Assembly (NCBI GenBank): GCA_964444365.1
Contig: CAYUHJ010000097.1
Coordinates: 1-20,952 of the forward strand
DNA length: 20,952 nt
Source: CAYUHJ01 sp964444365
GTDB lineage: Bacteria; Planctomycetota; Planctomycetia; Gemmatales; Gemmataceae
Direction of reading: 5' to 3'
Shown here one piece after another: positions 6,489 through 14,066 of the stretch. Under the pieces are notes generated by a model. The model searched no databases and had not been told where the DNA came from. It saw only the letters and a list, made by a program, of their open reading frames with translations. Each line of letters starts with the position of its first letter. Positions within the stretch are counted from its first letter, which is position 1. The position numbers and the translations under genes are program-made.

Positions 6489-8597
6489 TCACTCCTCCTC
6501 CTCGTCCTTCATCGCCGCCTTCGCGACGACCGCGGCCTGCACGCCCGCCGGCACCTGCTCGTAGTGGCTCAGTTCCAACGTGTAGGACCCCTGCCCCTGC
6601 GTGAGGCCGCCGAGCTGGGCCGCGTACTTCGCCACCTCCGAAAGCGGGGCTCGCGCCACGACCACCGTCACGTCGCCGGGGAGCGTGTCCTGACTCTCGA
6701 CGTGCGCCCGCCGGGCGGGAAGGTCGCCGAGGACCGCGCCGGTGAACCGGGCCGGGGCCGTGATTTCCAGCTTCACGATCGGTTCGAGCAGCACCGGCCG
6801 GGCCGCGAGGATCGCCTTCTTGAACGCGATCCGCCCCGCCGTCTTGAACGCCGCCTCGGACGAATCGACGGGGTGCTCCTTGCCGAAGAAAACCTCCACC
6901 GCGATGTCCTGCATCCGGTAGCCGGCCAGCGCCCCGCGTTCCAGCACCTCCCGGCAACCCTTCTCCACGGCGGGGACGTACTGGTTCGGGATCGTGCCGC
7001 CGACGACATGGTCGAGGAAGGCGAAGTTGAACGCCGGGTCGTACTTGACGTGCCGCAACTTCTCGAAGTGGGACTTGTTCGCGAACCGCTCTTTCACCTC
7101 GTCTTCCGTGCGGATGTCGCGGTCGAGCGGGAACACCCGCAGATGCACCTCGGCGAACTGCCCGCGGCCGCCGGTTTGTTTCTTGTGCTTGTGCTCGCCG
7201 GAGCCGGGGTGCGTCACGGTTTCGTGGTACGGCACCTTCGGCTCCTTCGTGACGATGTCCACGTCGAAGCGGTGCTTGAGCCGCTCCTGCACGACTTCGA
7301 GGTGAAGCTGCCCTACGCCGGAGAGGACCATTTCGTGCGTCTGCGGGTCGTGCTGGAGCCGCAGCGTCGGGTCTTCCTCGGCGATCTTGTGCAGCCCGGC
7401 CGCGACCTTCTGCTCGTCGCCGCGGTTCTTCGCCGCGATGGCGAGCCCGAACATCGGGGCGGGGAACGGGATCGCCGGCAGCAGCGGGGCGTCCGGCCGG
7501 AACGCGACCGTGTCGCCGACGTGCAGGCCGTCCACCTTCGCGACGGCAACGATGTCGCCGGGCACCGCCTCGGGCACGGGTGTCGTCGTCTTCCCGTGAA
7601 CTTGCAGCAGTTGCCCGACGCGGACGGACTTGCCCGTGTTCACGTCGCACACCTGGTGGTTCGGCGTCAGCCTCCCGGCGAGCACGCGGATGAAGCTGAG
7701 GTGCCCGACGTACCGGTCGTTGACCACCTTGAAGACTTGCCCCAGGAATTCCGAGGTTTCCGTCGGCTCGACCGGCCGAGCGGTGCCGTTGACGCCGACG
7801 CTCAGCCCCGCGAGTCGGCGCTTCGCGTAGCCCGGCGACAACCCGTAGCGACTGAGCGCGTCGAGCAGTTCGGCGACGCCGATGTCCTTCTTTGCGGACG
7901 TGCAGAAGATCGGCACCAGCGTCCCGGCGGCGAGGGCGGCGGGGATCGCGGCCTCCAGTTCGAACGGGGACACGTCCCCTTCGGTGAGGAACCGCTCCGT
8001 CAAGGTTTCGTCCGCCTCGACGACTGCGTCGACCAGTTGCGAGCGGTACGGGCCGTCCCCTTCCAGGACGCAATCGACTTTCGTGAACTTTGCCCCGGTC
8101 GCGTCGGGCACGTTGAACGGCACGCACGACTTCCCGAACGCCTCGCGGATGGCCTCCACGACGGCGGCGAAGTCGACCTTCTCCCCGTCGAGCTTGTTGA
8201 CGACGACGACCCGGCTCAGGCCGCGGTCGGTGGCCTCGCGGAACATCCGGCGGGTGGTCGGCTCGATGCCGCCGGTCGCGGACACGACGACCACCGCGGT
8301 CTCGACGGCGGCGAGCCCTTCCAGCGCGGCCCCGATGAAGTCCGGGGTGCCCGGCGTGTCGAGGATGTTCAGCGACTTGCCGGCGTGCTCGGCGTGCAGG
8401 ACGTGGGCGTCGATCGAGAAGTGGTGGCGGTGCTCGTCCTCGTCGAAGTCGGCGACGGACGTGCCGTCGTCCACGCTCCCCATCCGGTCGACCGCGTGGG
8501 CCTCGAACAGCAGGGCATCGGCCAGGCTGGTCTTGCCGGCGGCGCGGTGCCCCACGAGTGCAATGTCCCGGACGTCGTCGACGAGATGGCGTCCCAT
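6489..8597 (-). CDS. fusA2: Elongation factor G-like GTPase (EF-G2 type)
   Basis: This 702-residue protein has EF-G domain order. The G domain shows G1 GHRAAGKT (16-23), G3 DTPGTPDF (80-87) and G4 NKLD (134-137), with SAKK as a likely G5. Domain II follows (FLGQVFKVVNDRYVGHLSF), then domain III (IAEEDPTLRL, SGVGQLHLEVVQERL), domain IV (KVPYHETVTHPGSGEHKHKKQTGGRGQFAEV) and domain V (VLGDLPARRAHVESQD). G3 has TPGTPDF where EF-G1 has TPGHVDF. The switch-I stretch is EDEHRHHFSID, with Ser61 where canonical EF-G has ERGITI. Both traits fit the EF-G2/FusA2 branch, seen for example in Thermus EF-G-2, whose exact role is unsettled. The start at 8597 is well supported by GGGAGG 5-6 nt upstream. The frame is open to 9353, but that part overlaps hisA. 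The Shine-Dalgarno is paired in a long leader hairpin. Confidence 0.9.
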   Translation of the reverse strand: MGRHLVDDVRDIALVGHRAAGKTSLADALLFEAHAVDRMGSVDDGTSVADFDEDEHRHHFSIDAHVLHAEHAGKSLNILDTPGTPDFIGAALEGLAAVETAVVVVSATGGIEPTTRRMFREATDRGLSRVVVVNKLDGEKVDFAAVVEAIREAFGKSCVPFNVPDATGAKFTKVDCVLEGDGPYRSQLVDAVVEADETLTERFLTEGDVSPFELEAAIPAALAAGTLVPIFCTSAKKDIGVAELLDALSRYGLSPGYAKRRLAGLSVGVNGTARPVEPTETSEFLGQVFKVVNDRYVGHLSFIRVLAGRLTPNHQVCDVNTGKSVRVGQLLQVHGKTTTPVPEAVPGDIVAVAKVDGLHVGDTVAFRPDAPLLPAIPFPAPMFGLAIAAKNRGDEQKVAAGLHKIAEEDPTLRLQHDPQTHEMVLSGVGQLHLEVVQERLKHRFDVDIVTKEPKVPYHETVTHPGSGEHKHKKQTGGRGQFAEVHLRVFPLDRDIRTEDEVKERFANKSHFEKLRHVKYDPAFNFAFLDHVVGGTIPNQYVPAVEKGCREVLERGALAGYRMQDIAVEVFFGKEHPVDSSEAAFKTAGRIAFKKAILAARPVLLEPIVKLEITAPARFTGAVLGDLPARRAHVESQDTLPGDVTVVVARAPLSEVAKYAAQLGGLTQGQGSYTLELSHYEQVPAGVQAAVVAKAAMKDEEEE

Positions 8598-8601
8598 AGC
8601 T

Positions 8602-8662
8602 ACCTCCCTTCGGGAAATGGAGGCCCGGCGGGCACGGTGCCCGGGGCGTCCCGGAAGGGAGG
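8602..8662 (-). promoter_or_regulatory. Leader hairpin that buries the Shine-Dalgarno of the EF-G2 gene
   Basis: Read on the - strand, CCTCCCTTCCGGGA (8662 down to 8649) pairs with TCCCGAAGGGAGG (8615 down to 8603) over 13 bp with a single-base bulge. An inner hairpin (8629-8635 with 8637-8643) fills the loop. The right arm contains the GGGAGG ribosome-binding sequence of the gene starting at 8597. The folded leader would therefore hide the ribosome site. The structure is seen in the sequence; regulation (translational switch, thermometer or autoregulation) is inference. Confidence 0.6.
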
Positions 8663-8703
8663 TGGTGGCTCGGTGGCGCGAGCGCGGCACAGGCCGTCTG
8701 GTT

Positions 8704-8813
8704 AGTGGGTCACTCGCCCCGCGAGTGACCCGCTTCCGCCCAGGAAAGTCTTCCGCTTGGTCGGGGAGCTTTTCCGGGCAGCCAGCCGCGACTCGCGGAG
8801 CGAGTCGCCCACT
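8704..8813. repeat. Composite inverted repeat in the hisA to EF-G2 gap
   Basis: The ends (8704-8716 and 8801-8813) are imperfect inverted copies of AGTGGGTCACTCG. Each end also folds on itself: a perfect 10-bp stem at 8707-8716/8722-8731, and an 8-bp stem at 8788-8795/8801-8808 with a CGGAG loop. The right end is 8 nt from the hisA stop, so it may also act as the end of the hisA transcript. The self-folding termini resemble a small non-autonomous mobile repeat. Confidence 0.7.
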
Positions 8814-8821
8814 GACGGCGG

Positions 8822-9580
8822 TCAGGTCGTGCGCGTCGAAGGAGTCGCCGCCTGGATGCCGGGGGTCGCCCGAACCAGGGCCAAAGCCTCGGACAGAGGG
8901 ACCGTTCCCTCGTACAGCGCCCGGCCGATGATGCAGCCGGGCGTGCCGGCTTCCGCCAGCCGGCGAACGTGCTCCAGGGTGGACACCCCGCCGGACGCGA
9001 CCACGGGCAACCGGGTGGCGGCCCGCATCTCGGCGAGGGCGTCGAAGTTCGGACCGGACATCATGCCGTCCCGTGCAATGTCGGTGTACACGACCGCCGC
9101 CAGCGGGGCGGATTCGACTTGTTTCGCCAGGTCGGTCGCCTTCGTGGTCGAGGTCTCGAGCCAGCCGTCGGTGGCGACGAACCCGTCGCGGGCGTCGAGG
9201 CCGAGGACGACGCGGTCGGGGAACCGCATCGCGACCGCCCGAACCCACGCCGGGTCTTGCAGCGCTTTCGTCCCGAGCACGGCCCACCGGACGCCCCAGC
9301 CGAAGACGGCGTCCAGGTCCGCGTCGGTGCGAATCCCGCCGCCGAGCTGGCACGGCACCGGCACCGCCGCCACGATCCGCCGGATCACGTCCCCGTTCGT
9401 GGGCGTACCCGCCTTCGCGCCGTCGAGGTCGACGACGTGAATCCGGTCGGCCCCCTGGGCCACCCAGCCCTTCGCGACGGCCACGGGGTCATCGGAGAAG
9501 ACGGTTTCCCGCGAATAGTCCCCCTGCCGAAGCCGGACGCACCGGCCGCCGAGCAGGTCGATCGCGGGGAAGATGTGCAT
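8822..9580 (-). CDS. hisA: Phosphoribosylformimino-5-aminoimidazole carboxamide ribotide isomerase HisA
   Basis: HisA catalyses the Amadori rearrangement of ProFAR to PRFAR, the fourth step of histidine synthesis, in the cytoplasm. The 252-residue length is normal for this (beta/alpha)8 barrel. The N-terminus MHIFPAIDLLGGRCVRL carries catalytic Asp8. QLGGGIR (78-84) is a phosphate-binding loop. GLDARDG (127-133) holds the second acid, Asp129. The signature VYTDIARDGMMSGPN and the second phosphate loop VASGGVS are present. The gene stands without other his genes in the window. It lies 89 bp downstream of the ligase-glycosyltransferase gene on the same strand, so it may be co-transcribed with it. 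No strong Shine-Dalgarno precedes the ATG at 9580. The PriA-type dual function (HisA/TrpF) cannot be excluded from sequence alone. Confidence 0.96.
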   Translation of the reverse strand: MHIFPAIDLLGGRCVRLRQGDYSRETVFSDDPVAVAKGWVAQGADRIHVVDLDGAKAGTPTNGDVIRRIVAAVPVPCQLGGGIRTDADLDAVFGWGVRWAVLGTKALQDPAWVRAVAMRFPDRVVLGLDARDGFVATDGWLETSTTKATDLAKQVESAPLAAVVYTDIARDGMMSGPNFDALAEMRAATRLPVVASGGVSTLEHVRRLAEAGTPGCIIGRALYEGTVPLSEALALVRATPGIQAATPSTRTT

Positions 9581-9669
9581 GTCGGCCGTCCGGGAGAATG
9601 AAGACAGATGCTATTGTGCCCCGGCCCCGTGCCGTTGGCAAGCGGCGGGGGGGCGTGAGGGGTCGGCGG

Positions 9670-12270
9670 TCAGCCGAGCAGAGTCCGGCACCGGTCGCGG
9701 ACGGTTTGCAGGGCCGTCCCGAGGGGCATCCGGGCGAAGTGGGCGGCCAGGTCGGCGGCGCGGCGGTGGAACTTCGGCTCGAACGTGAGCTGTCGGACCG
9801 CTTCCAGCACGTCGCTGGCGGGGTACTCGCCGGCCAGGAAGTGCGCCGTGCCGAGCTTGTGGAGGGCGGTCGCGTTCAGGATGTGTTCCCCGTGGATCGG
9901 GAGCAGCAGCTGCGGCCGGCCGGCGCACAGGGCCGCTTCCCCCGCGGACAGCCCGCCGTGGTGGACGAGTACGCCGCACCGGGCGAAGGCGTCCGCGAGC
10001 GGGACCGGGCGGTCGTGGACGGTCAGACCGTCGGCCCGCAACCGGTCGCGCAGGTCGGGTTCGCTGCCGCGAACGTAGGCCTCGCCCGCGAATCCGCCCT
10101 TCGCCAGGAGCCGCAACGCCGGTTCGGTGCTCGCGACCTCGGCCGCGAGGTAGGCGAAGAACCGCGGCGTTGCCGGCGGCGGCAGGGGGGGCGGCATCGG
10201 GTCGAGCGGGCCCAGGCACGACTCCGTCCGGAGCCCGCGGTACGGGTCCAGTTCCGGGAACACCGTCACGCACCGCTCGGCCCCCGCGAACGCGGCGGGG
10301 AGCGTGTCGGTGCCGGGCCGCAGCCGGTCCCCCATCACGGCCCGGACGACGCGGAGCGTGTCGGCTTCGGGGTACGCCGGCTCGCGGTCCTCGAAGCTCT
10401 TCGGGAAGCTCGGCAGGTGGTACGGCGGCTGACAGTACCCGTTGCCCACATCGACCACCGGCACCCGGCCGGTCGCGGTGAGCACCAGGGTCGGGGAGAA
10501 GTCGCACAGCACGAGGTCCGGCCGGGTCGCCCCGAGAATTCCGTCCCAGCACGCGACCAGCGACGCGAGGACGTCGGCACTGGCGTACCCGTGGACCGCG
10601 AGCACGTCCCCGAAGCTCGCGGGAGAGGTGGGCTTGCCCGGTTCGGGCGGCTTCACCCACGACGGCGCGAGCAGCACCGGCCAGGGCGCGTCCCGGAACG
10701 CGGCCCAGGGGGAGAGCACGTCCTTCAGGGCGAACACCGGGCGGTGGCCGTCGTCCGCGAGGGCCTGCGCCACCGCCAGCAGCGGGCGGACGTGGCCGAA
10801 CCCGCCGCCGAGCTCCCACCCGAGCAGGACCGTCTTCCCCCGCCGCGGCGCGACGTGGACCGCCGGCGGAACCGGGTCGGGGGCTTCCGACACGAAATCC
10901 CGGACCTTGCCGCCCGCCGACCGGGGGATTTCCGGCACGACTTCGATGTCCGCCCAGCCGGGGGTTTCGAGGTACTCGTCGACTTCCTTCTTCGCCAGGG
11001 CCAGGGAGTCTGCCGTCCAGTCCCGCCCCGGCACGAGCCGGACCGACAGCCGGCCCGTCGACCGCTGCGTGACCTGATACTGCAACAGGCCGGGCAGCTT
11101 TTGGAACGCCATGCTCAGCGGGCTGGTGCTCTTCCGGTTCCCGCCGGGGAGGCGGAACCACGGCCGCAGTTTCCCGTCGATTTGCCGCAGCAGGGGGAGC
11201 CCCCGGCCGCACGGGCACGGGCCGCCGGGGACCGCCCCGTCGAGGATGTCGTACCGGATGAACGGCATCCGAAAGTTGTGCAGGGCGGTGATGACGACCC
11301 GCCCCGGAACCCCCGGCGGGCACGGGTTGCCGGCGTCGTCGAGCACTTCCAGCAGCACGTTCTCCGCGTGGACGTGCAGCCCGTGCCCGGCCGGACACGG
11401 CGACGCGAGGTAGCCCGCCTCCGTGCAGCTGTACAGGTCCACGACCGGCACCCCGAACGCCGCCTCGATGCGGGCCTTGACCTCCGGGGCGAGCCGCTCG
11501 GCGATCACCTGAATCGCCTTCAACCCGGCCGGGCGGCCGTGCTTCCCCGCCAGTTCCGCGACGAGGTCGAGGTGCGACGGGTACCCGAGCAGGTACGCCG
11601 GGTCGACCCGCCGCAGCCAGTCGTAGTGCTTCTGCGGATCCTGCCGCAGTTCCATCGCGTACGCCGGCCCCATCTCGATCAGCGGGGCCAGGGCCGGGTG
11701 CCAGTGCGGCAGTTTCGTCCCCGTGAGAAGGGCCTGTTCGTGCTCCGGGGATTTGGGCTTGATCGGGCGGATGGAGGCCAGCGGCAGTCGCGGGTCGATC
11801 CGCGCCCATTCGAGGTCGCGGAGGTAGAACGCGAGCCACCAGAGTTGTTCGCGGGTCGTTTGCAGGACGGTGACCGGCACGCCGGACGTTCCGGAGGTGC
11901 TGCCCTCGCCGGCGGCCTGGATTCCCTCCGGGAGCGTGGCCGCGTGCAGGTCCGCGCCGAGGTCGCCGATCGCGGTGCGCGGCAGGAGTGGAACGCGCCG
12001 GAAGTCGTCGGGGGTGCGGATCTGTTCGGGGTCGACGCCCGCGGCGGCGAACGTCCGCCGGTAGTGCGGGACGTGGGCGGCCGCGTGTCGAAGGAGTTCG
12101 CGGGCCTGGTCGATCTGACGGCGGGCGATCTCGTCCGGCGGCAGCCACTGCGTTTGCGTAAGGGAGAGGTACGCCGTCCAGAGCTGCCCGTACCGCGGGT
12201 CGGGCAGCGTCGGCCAGACGCCGCCGGGGGCCGGCTTGAGGCGGAAGAACGGCTCGGGGGCGGGCGTCAT
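9670..12270 (-). CDS. Two-domain protein: adenylate-forming ligase (PaaK/CapK-like) fused to a GT1-type glycosyltransferase
   Basis: This 866-residue protein combines two enzyme families in one chain. Roughly residues 50-467 look like a phenylacetate-CoA-ligase/CapK-type adenylate-forming enzyme. It has the phosphate-loop motif GSTSGTSGVPV (123-133), DLYSCTEAGYLA (278-289), a Cys-rich pair (SPCPAGHG and GGPCPCGRG), the A7-like FIRYDILD (337-344) and the C-terminal GGKVRDF (453-459) with the expected catalytic lysine. From about 479 a GT-B fold begins with VLLGWELGGGFGHVRPLL. It ends with the UDP-sugar-binding signature VLVHHGGLSAGEAALCAG (767-784) and PIHGEHILNA. The activated acid, sugar donor and product are unknown. 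No carrier protein or partner enzyme is next door. The ATG at 12270 is preferred on coding character; a GTG at 12312 would add 14 residues, and neither has a good ribosome site. The C-terminal end lies 89 bp before hisA. Confidence 0.85.
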   Translation of the reverse strand: MTPAPEPFFRLKPAPGGVWPTLPDPRYGQLWTAYLSLTQTQWLPPDEIARRQIDQARELLRHAAAHVPHYRRTFAAAGVDPEQIRTPDDFRRVPLLPRTAIGDLGADLHAATLPEGIQAAGEGSTSGTSGVPVTVLQTTREQLWWLAFYLRDLEWARIDPRLPLASIRPIKPKSPEHEQALLTGTKLPHWHPALAPLIEMGPAYAMELRQDPQKHYDWLRRVDPAYLLGYPSHLDLVAELAGKHGRPAGLKAIQVIAERLAPEVKARIEAAFGVPVVDLYSCTEAGYLASPCPAGHGLHVHAENVLLEVLDDAGNPCPPGVPGRVVITALHNFRMPFIRYDILDGAVPGGPCPCGRGLPLLRQIDGKLRPWFRLPGGNRKSTSPLSMAFQKLPGLLQYQVTQRSTGRLSVRLVPGRDWTADSLALAKKEVDEYLETPGWADIEVVPEIPRSAGGKVRDFVSEAPDPVPPAVHVAPRRGKTVLLGWELGGGFGHVRPLLAVAQALADDGHRPVFALKDVLSPWAAFRDAPWPVLLAPSWVKPPEPGKPTSPASFGDVLAVHGYASADVLASLVACWDGILGATRPDLVLCDFSPTLVLTATGRVPVVDVGNGYCQPPYHLPSFPKSFEDREPAYPEADTLRVVRAVMGDRLRPGTDTLPAAFAGAERCVTVFPELDPYRGLRTESCLGPLDPMPPPLPPPATPRFFAYLAAEVASTEPALRLLAKGGFAGEAYVRGSEPDLRDRLRADGLTVHDRPVPLADAFARCGVLVHHGGLSAGEAALCAGRPQLLLPIHGEHILNATALHKLGTAHFLAGEYPASDVLEAVRQLTFEPKFHRRAADLAAHFARMPLGTALQTVRDRCRTLLG

Positions 12271-12341
12271 GGCGTCAGCCCGTGCCTCTCGATCATTTGA
12301 TGGGGATGTCACGGGAAGGGTCAGGTTGCCTCTTCCTCACT

Positions 12342-12432
12342 CCCCCCTGGGAGGGGGAGGTTCGGGGTGGGGGTCGCTTGAGGGGTGAACTCTCACCCCC
12401 CACCCTAACCCTCCCCCGCAAGGGGGGAGGGG
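12342..12432. repeat. C/G-rich inverted repeat upstream of the ligase-glycosyltransferase gene
   Basis: Two imperfectly complementary halves (about 12342-12375 and 12394-12432) are built from CCCTCCCCC/GGGGGAGG and ACCCTAACCC/GGGGTGGGG stretches. The ends can also fold locally, as in CCTCCCCCGCAAGGGGGGAGG at 12411-12431. It lies between the stop of the small gene on the right (12455) and the start of the fusion gene. Similar GGGGGAGGGTTAGGGTGGGG units are common dispersed repeats in GC-rich bacteria; membership is inferred. Confidence 0.7.
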
Positions 12433-12454
12433 ACCAGACGGGTCGAGCGAAGCG

Positions 12455-12733
12455 TCACCCCTCGCCGGGACTGGCGGCCGCTTCTGCGGGGGTCTCCGCG
12501 TCCTTCGGCAAGTCCTTGCTGCCGACGACGGTGAGGTTCATCCCGATCTGAACGGACACCGGCGTGCCGTCCACGTCGATCGCGGTCTTGCCGTTGAGGT
12601 ACCACCCGAGCGACCCGGTCGAGAACTCCTTCACCTCGGCGATCAGCGGGACGCCGTTGATGACGACCGTCACCGGCTTGGCCTTGGTGCGGAACTGCGG
12701 GCGGGTGACGGGGCACGTCGTCTTCGGCGGCAT
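12455..12733 (-). CDS. Small conserved-looking protein of unknown function (92 aa)
   Basis: The product is a 92-residue acidic-tailed protein with no signal peptide or membrane segment. It begins MPPKTTCPVTRPQF, and the core KPVTVVINGVPLIAEVKEFSTGSLGWYLNGKTAIDVDGTPVSVQIGMNLTVVGSKDLP alternates hydrophobic and polar residues like a small beta-sandwich or barrel. It ends in an Ala/Glu-rich tail. I recall similar proteins from Gemmata-type planctomycetes, but no function can be named. It sits 45 bp downstream of the PEP-CTERM-like gene on the same strand, so the two may share a transcript. The ribosome site is weak (GAG). The third-position G/C pattern and the well-ordered core make it a likely real gene. 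Confidence 0.7.
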   Translation of the reverse strand: MPPKTTCPVTRPQFRTKAKPVTVVINGVPLIAEVKEFSTGSLGWYLNGKTAIDVDGTPVSVQIGMNLTVVGSKDLPKDAETPAEAAASPGEG

Positions 12734-12778
12734 GGCGGACTCTCGAACGGGAAGGCGGGCGGACGGTTGTCGGGTAAC

Positions 12779-13924
12779 CTACTTCCCCGACCGCCGGCCG
12801 GCGAGTGTGCGGATCGCGAACGCGCCGGCCGCCGCCAGACCGAGGATCGCCCCCGGCGGGGCGGGGACCGGGTTCGGCGGGGTCACGGGCGGCGGGTCGA
12901 CCGGCGGCTTCTCGGGCGTGGTCGGGGTGGTCGGGTCGAGCGGCCCGCTGCCGTTGTTGTCGCCGCCGTTCCCCGGCGGGATGAGGTCGCCGGGTCCGTT
13001 CGGGAAACCGGGGCCGCCGCCGCCGAACCCGCCCCCGCCGCCCCCTCCCCCGCCGGCCGGTGCGCCCCCGCCGCCGGCCATCCGGCCGAGCAGGGAGCCG
13101 CCCCCGCCGCCGAGCAGGGAGCCGTCGCCGCTCGCCGGGGCCCGGAGCCTCCGACGCAGTGCGAGTTGCGATTCCGGCGCGGCCGCGTCCCCGTCCGCGA
13201 GCCCGGTCAGCCGCACGAGTTCGAGGTGCAGCAACGCCGGGTTGCGGTCAAAGCTCGCGTCGTCGCCGGTGAGTTCGGAGAGGTACTGCTCGGCCCGCTG
13301 GACGAACTCCGGGGCGTCCGCCGCGGGGTGGGCCGCCCGGAACGCGCCGGCGTGCAGGCTGAAGGCTTTTCCCTCTTCCGGGAAGTTCGGCTCGGCGATC
13401 AGTTCCCACAGCGCCGCCTGGAACGCCGGGTTTGCGAGGGCCGGGTCCGAAATCGTTTCCTGGTAGAACCGGCCGTACAACTCGCGGATCAGCCTGGTCC
13501 GTTTCGCGGCCTGCTTCTGCCCGGCCTCGTCGTCCGGCAACCCGAAGTGGGCCGGGTCGCCGAACGGCTCGACCGCGAACGGGTACGTCTGCCCCGCGGC
13601 GATGGGCACGAACGGCTCCGCGCAAAAGGTGCGGAAGTCCTGGTCCAGCCCGTCGGACGGGAACGACCGTTCCGGGAATTCGAAGTGCAGCGCCCCCGCC
13701 GGCTTGAGGAACTCGCCCTTCCCCTGGACGGCGAACGCGAACGGCGTCCGGTCGCGGAGTTCGACGTACCGCAACCTCACCCGCGGGGGCGGCGTCTTCT
13801 CCGGTTTCTCCGCCGGTGCGTCGGCCGGCCGCGGCGGCGGGGCGACTTCCTGGGCCGCGGCCGCGGCGACGAAGAACCCCACGCAACCCGCGGCGAACGC
13901 GACGATTCGGCACTTCACGGTCAT
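12779..13924 (-). CDS. Secreted surface protein with PEP-CTERM-like tail and possible thioester domain
   Basis: This 381-residue exported protein is of unrecognised exact family. A signal peptide (about 1-24, ending AAAAAQ) is followed by a Pro/Ala/Glu stretch. A globular region spans about 48-245. A Gly-rich block (268-326) contains runs of up to nine glycines, and a Pro/Thr linker (327-357) follows. The end, VPAPPGAILGLAAAGAFAIRTLAGRRSG, is a short motif, a hydrophobic helix and a basic end. This matches the PEP-CTERM sorting-signal layout handled by exosortase-type systems. The globular part contains FCAEPFVPI (Cys101) and NPAFQAALWELI (Gln169). These two motifs resemble the Cys and Gln pair of thioester domains, which form covalent bonds with host or surface targets. 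This second point is a hypothesis. AGGAGG a few bases before the ATG at 13924 gives a strong ribosome site. It is divergent from the TIM-barrel gene. Confidence 0.75.
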   Translation of the reverse strand: MTVKCRIVAFAAGCVGFFVAAAAAQEVAPPPRPADAPAEKPEKTPPPRVRLRYVELRDRTPFAFAVQGKGEFLKPAGALHFEFPERSFPSDGLDQDFRTFCAEPFVPIAAGQTYPFAVEPFGDPAHFGLPDDEAGQKQAAKRTRLIRELYGRFYQETISDPALANPAFQAALWELIAEPNFPEEGKAFSLHAGAFRAAHPAADAPEFVQRAEQYLSELTGDDASFDRNPALLHLELVRLTGLADGDAAAPESQLALRRRLRAPASGDGSLLGGGGGSLLGRMAGGGGAPAGGGGGGGGGFGGGGPGFPNGPGDLIPPGNGGDNNGSGPLDPTTPTTPEKPPVDPPPVTPPNPVPAPPGAILGLAAAGAFAIRTLAGRRSGK

Positions 13925-14066
13925 CGCATCCTCCTACCCGGACCCTCCCGAGTGGGCGAAGTGTAGTCCTTCCGGCCGGGCGTGGGTAGCCGAAGTTGGC
14001 GGCAGGGGTTTCGCCGCGGAGCGGTGTTCCATAATGGAGGAGTGGCAACCCCTTCCGAGATCCCCC
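13925..14066. promoter_or_regulatory. Divergent promoter region
   Basis: The 142-bp gap serves two genes that read apart. Rightward, CATAAT (14030-14035) is a good -10 candidate 32 bp before the ATG at 14067, without a clear -35. Leftward, TACACT on the - strand (13960-13965) is a weak -10 candidate. The AGGAGG for the left gene lies just before its start. No operator palindrome stands out. Confidence 0.35.

Noticed and set aside
8598..9353. N-terminal extension of the EF-G2 gene
   Set aside because: It overlaps hisA on the same strand, reads as Arg-rich nonsense, and the ATG at 8597 has a strong ribosome site and the normal EF-G start.
9073..12300. A 1075-codon open frame on the + strand opposite hisA and the fusion gene
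   Set aside because: Arg/Pro/Gly-rich product without domains; it mirrors the real - strand genes, a common effect of very high GC content.
13602..14066. N-terminal extension of the TIM-barrel gene
   Set aside because: Overlaps the divergent surface-protein gene; the family start is MKLGLINSAW at 14067.
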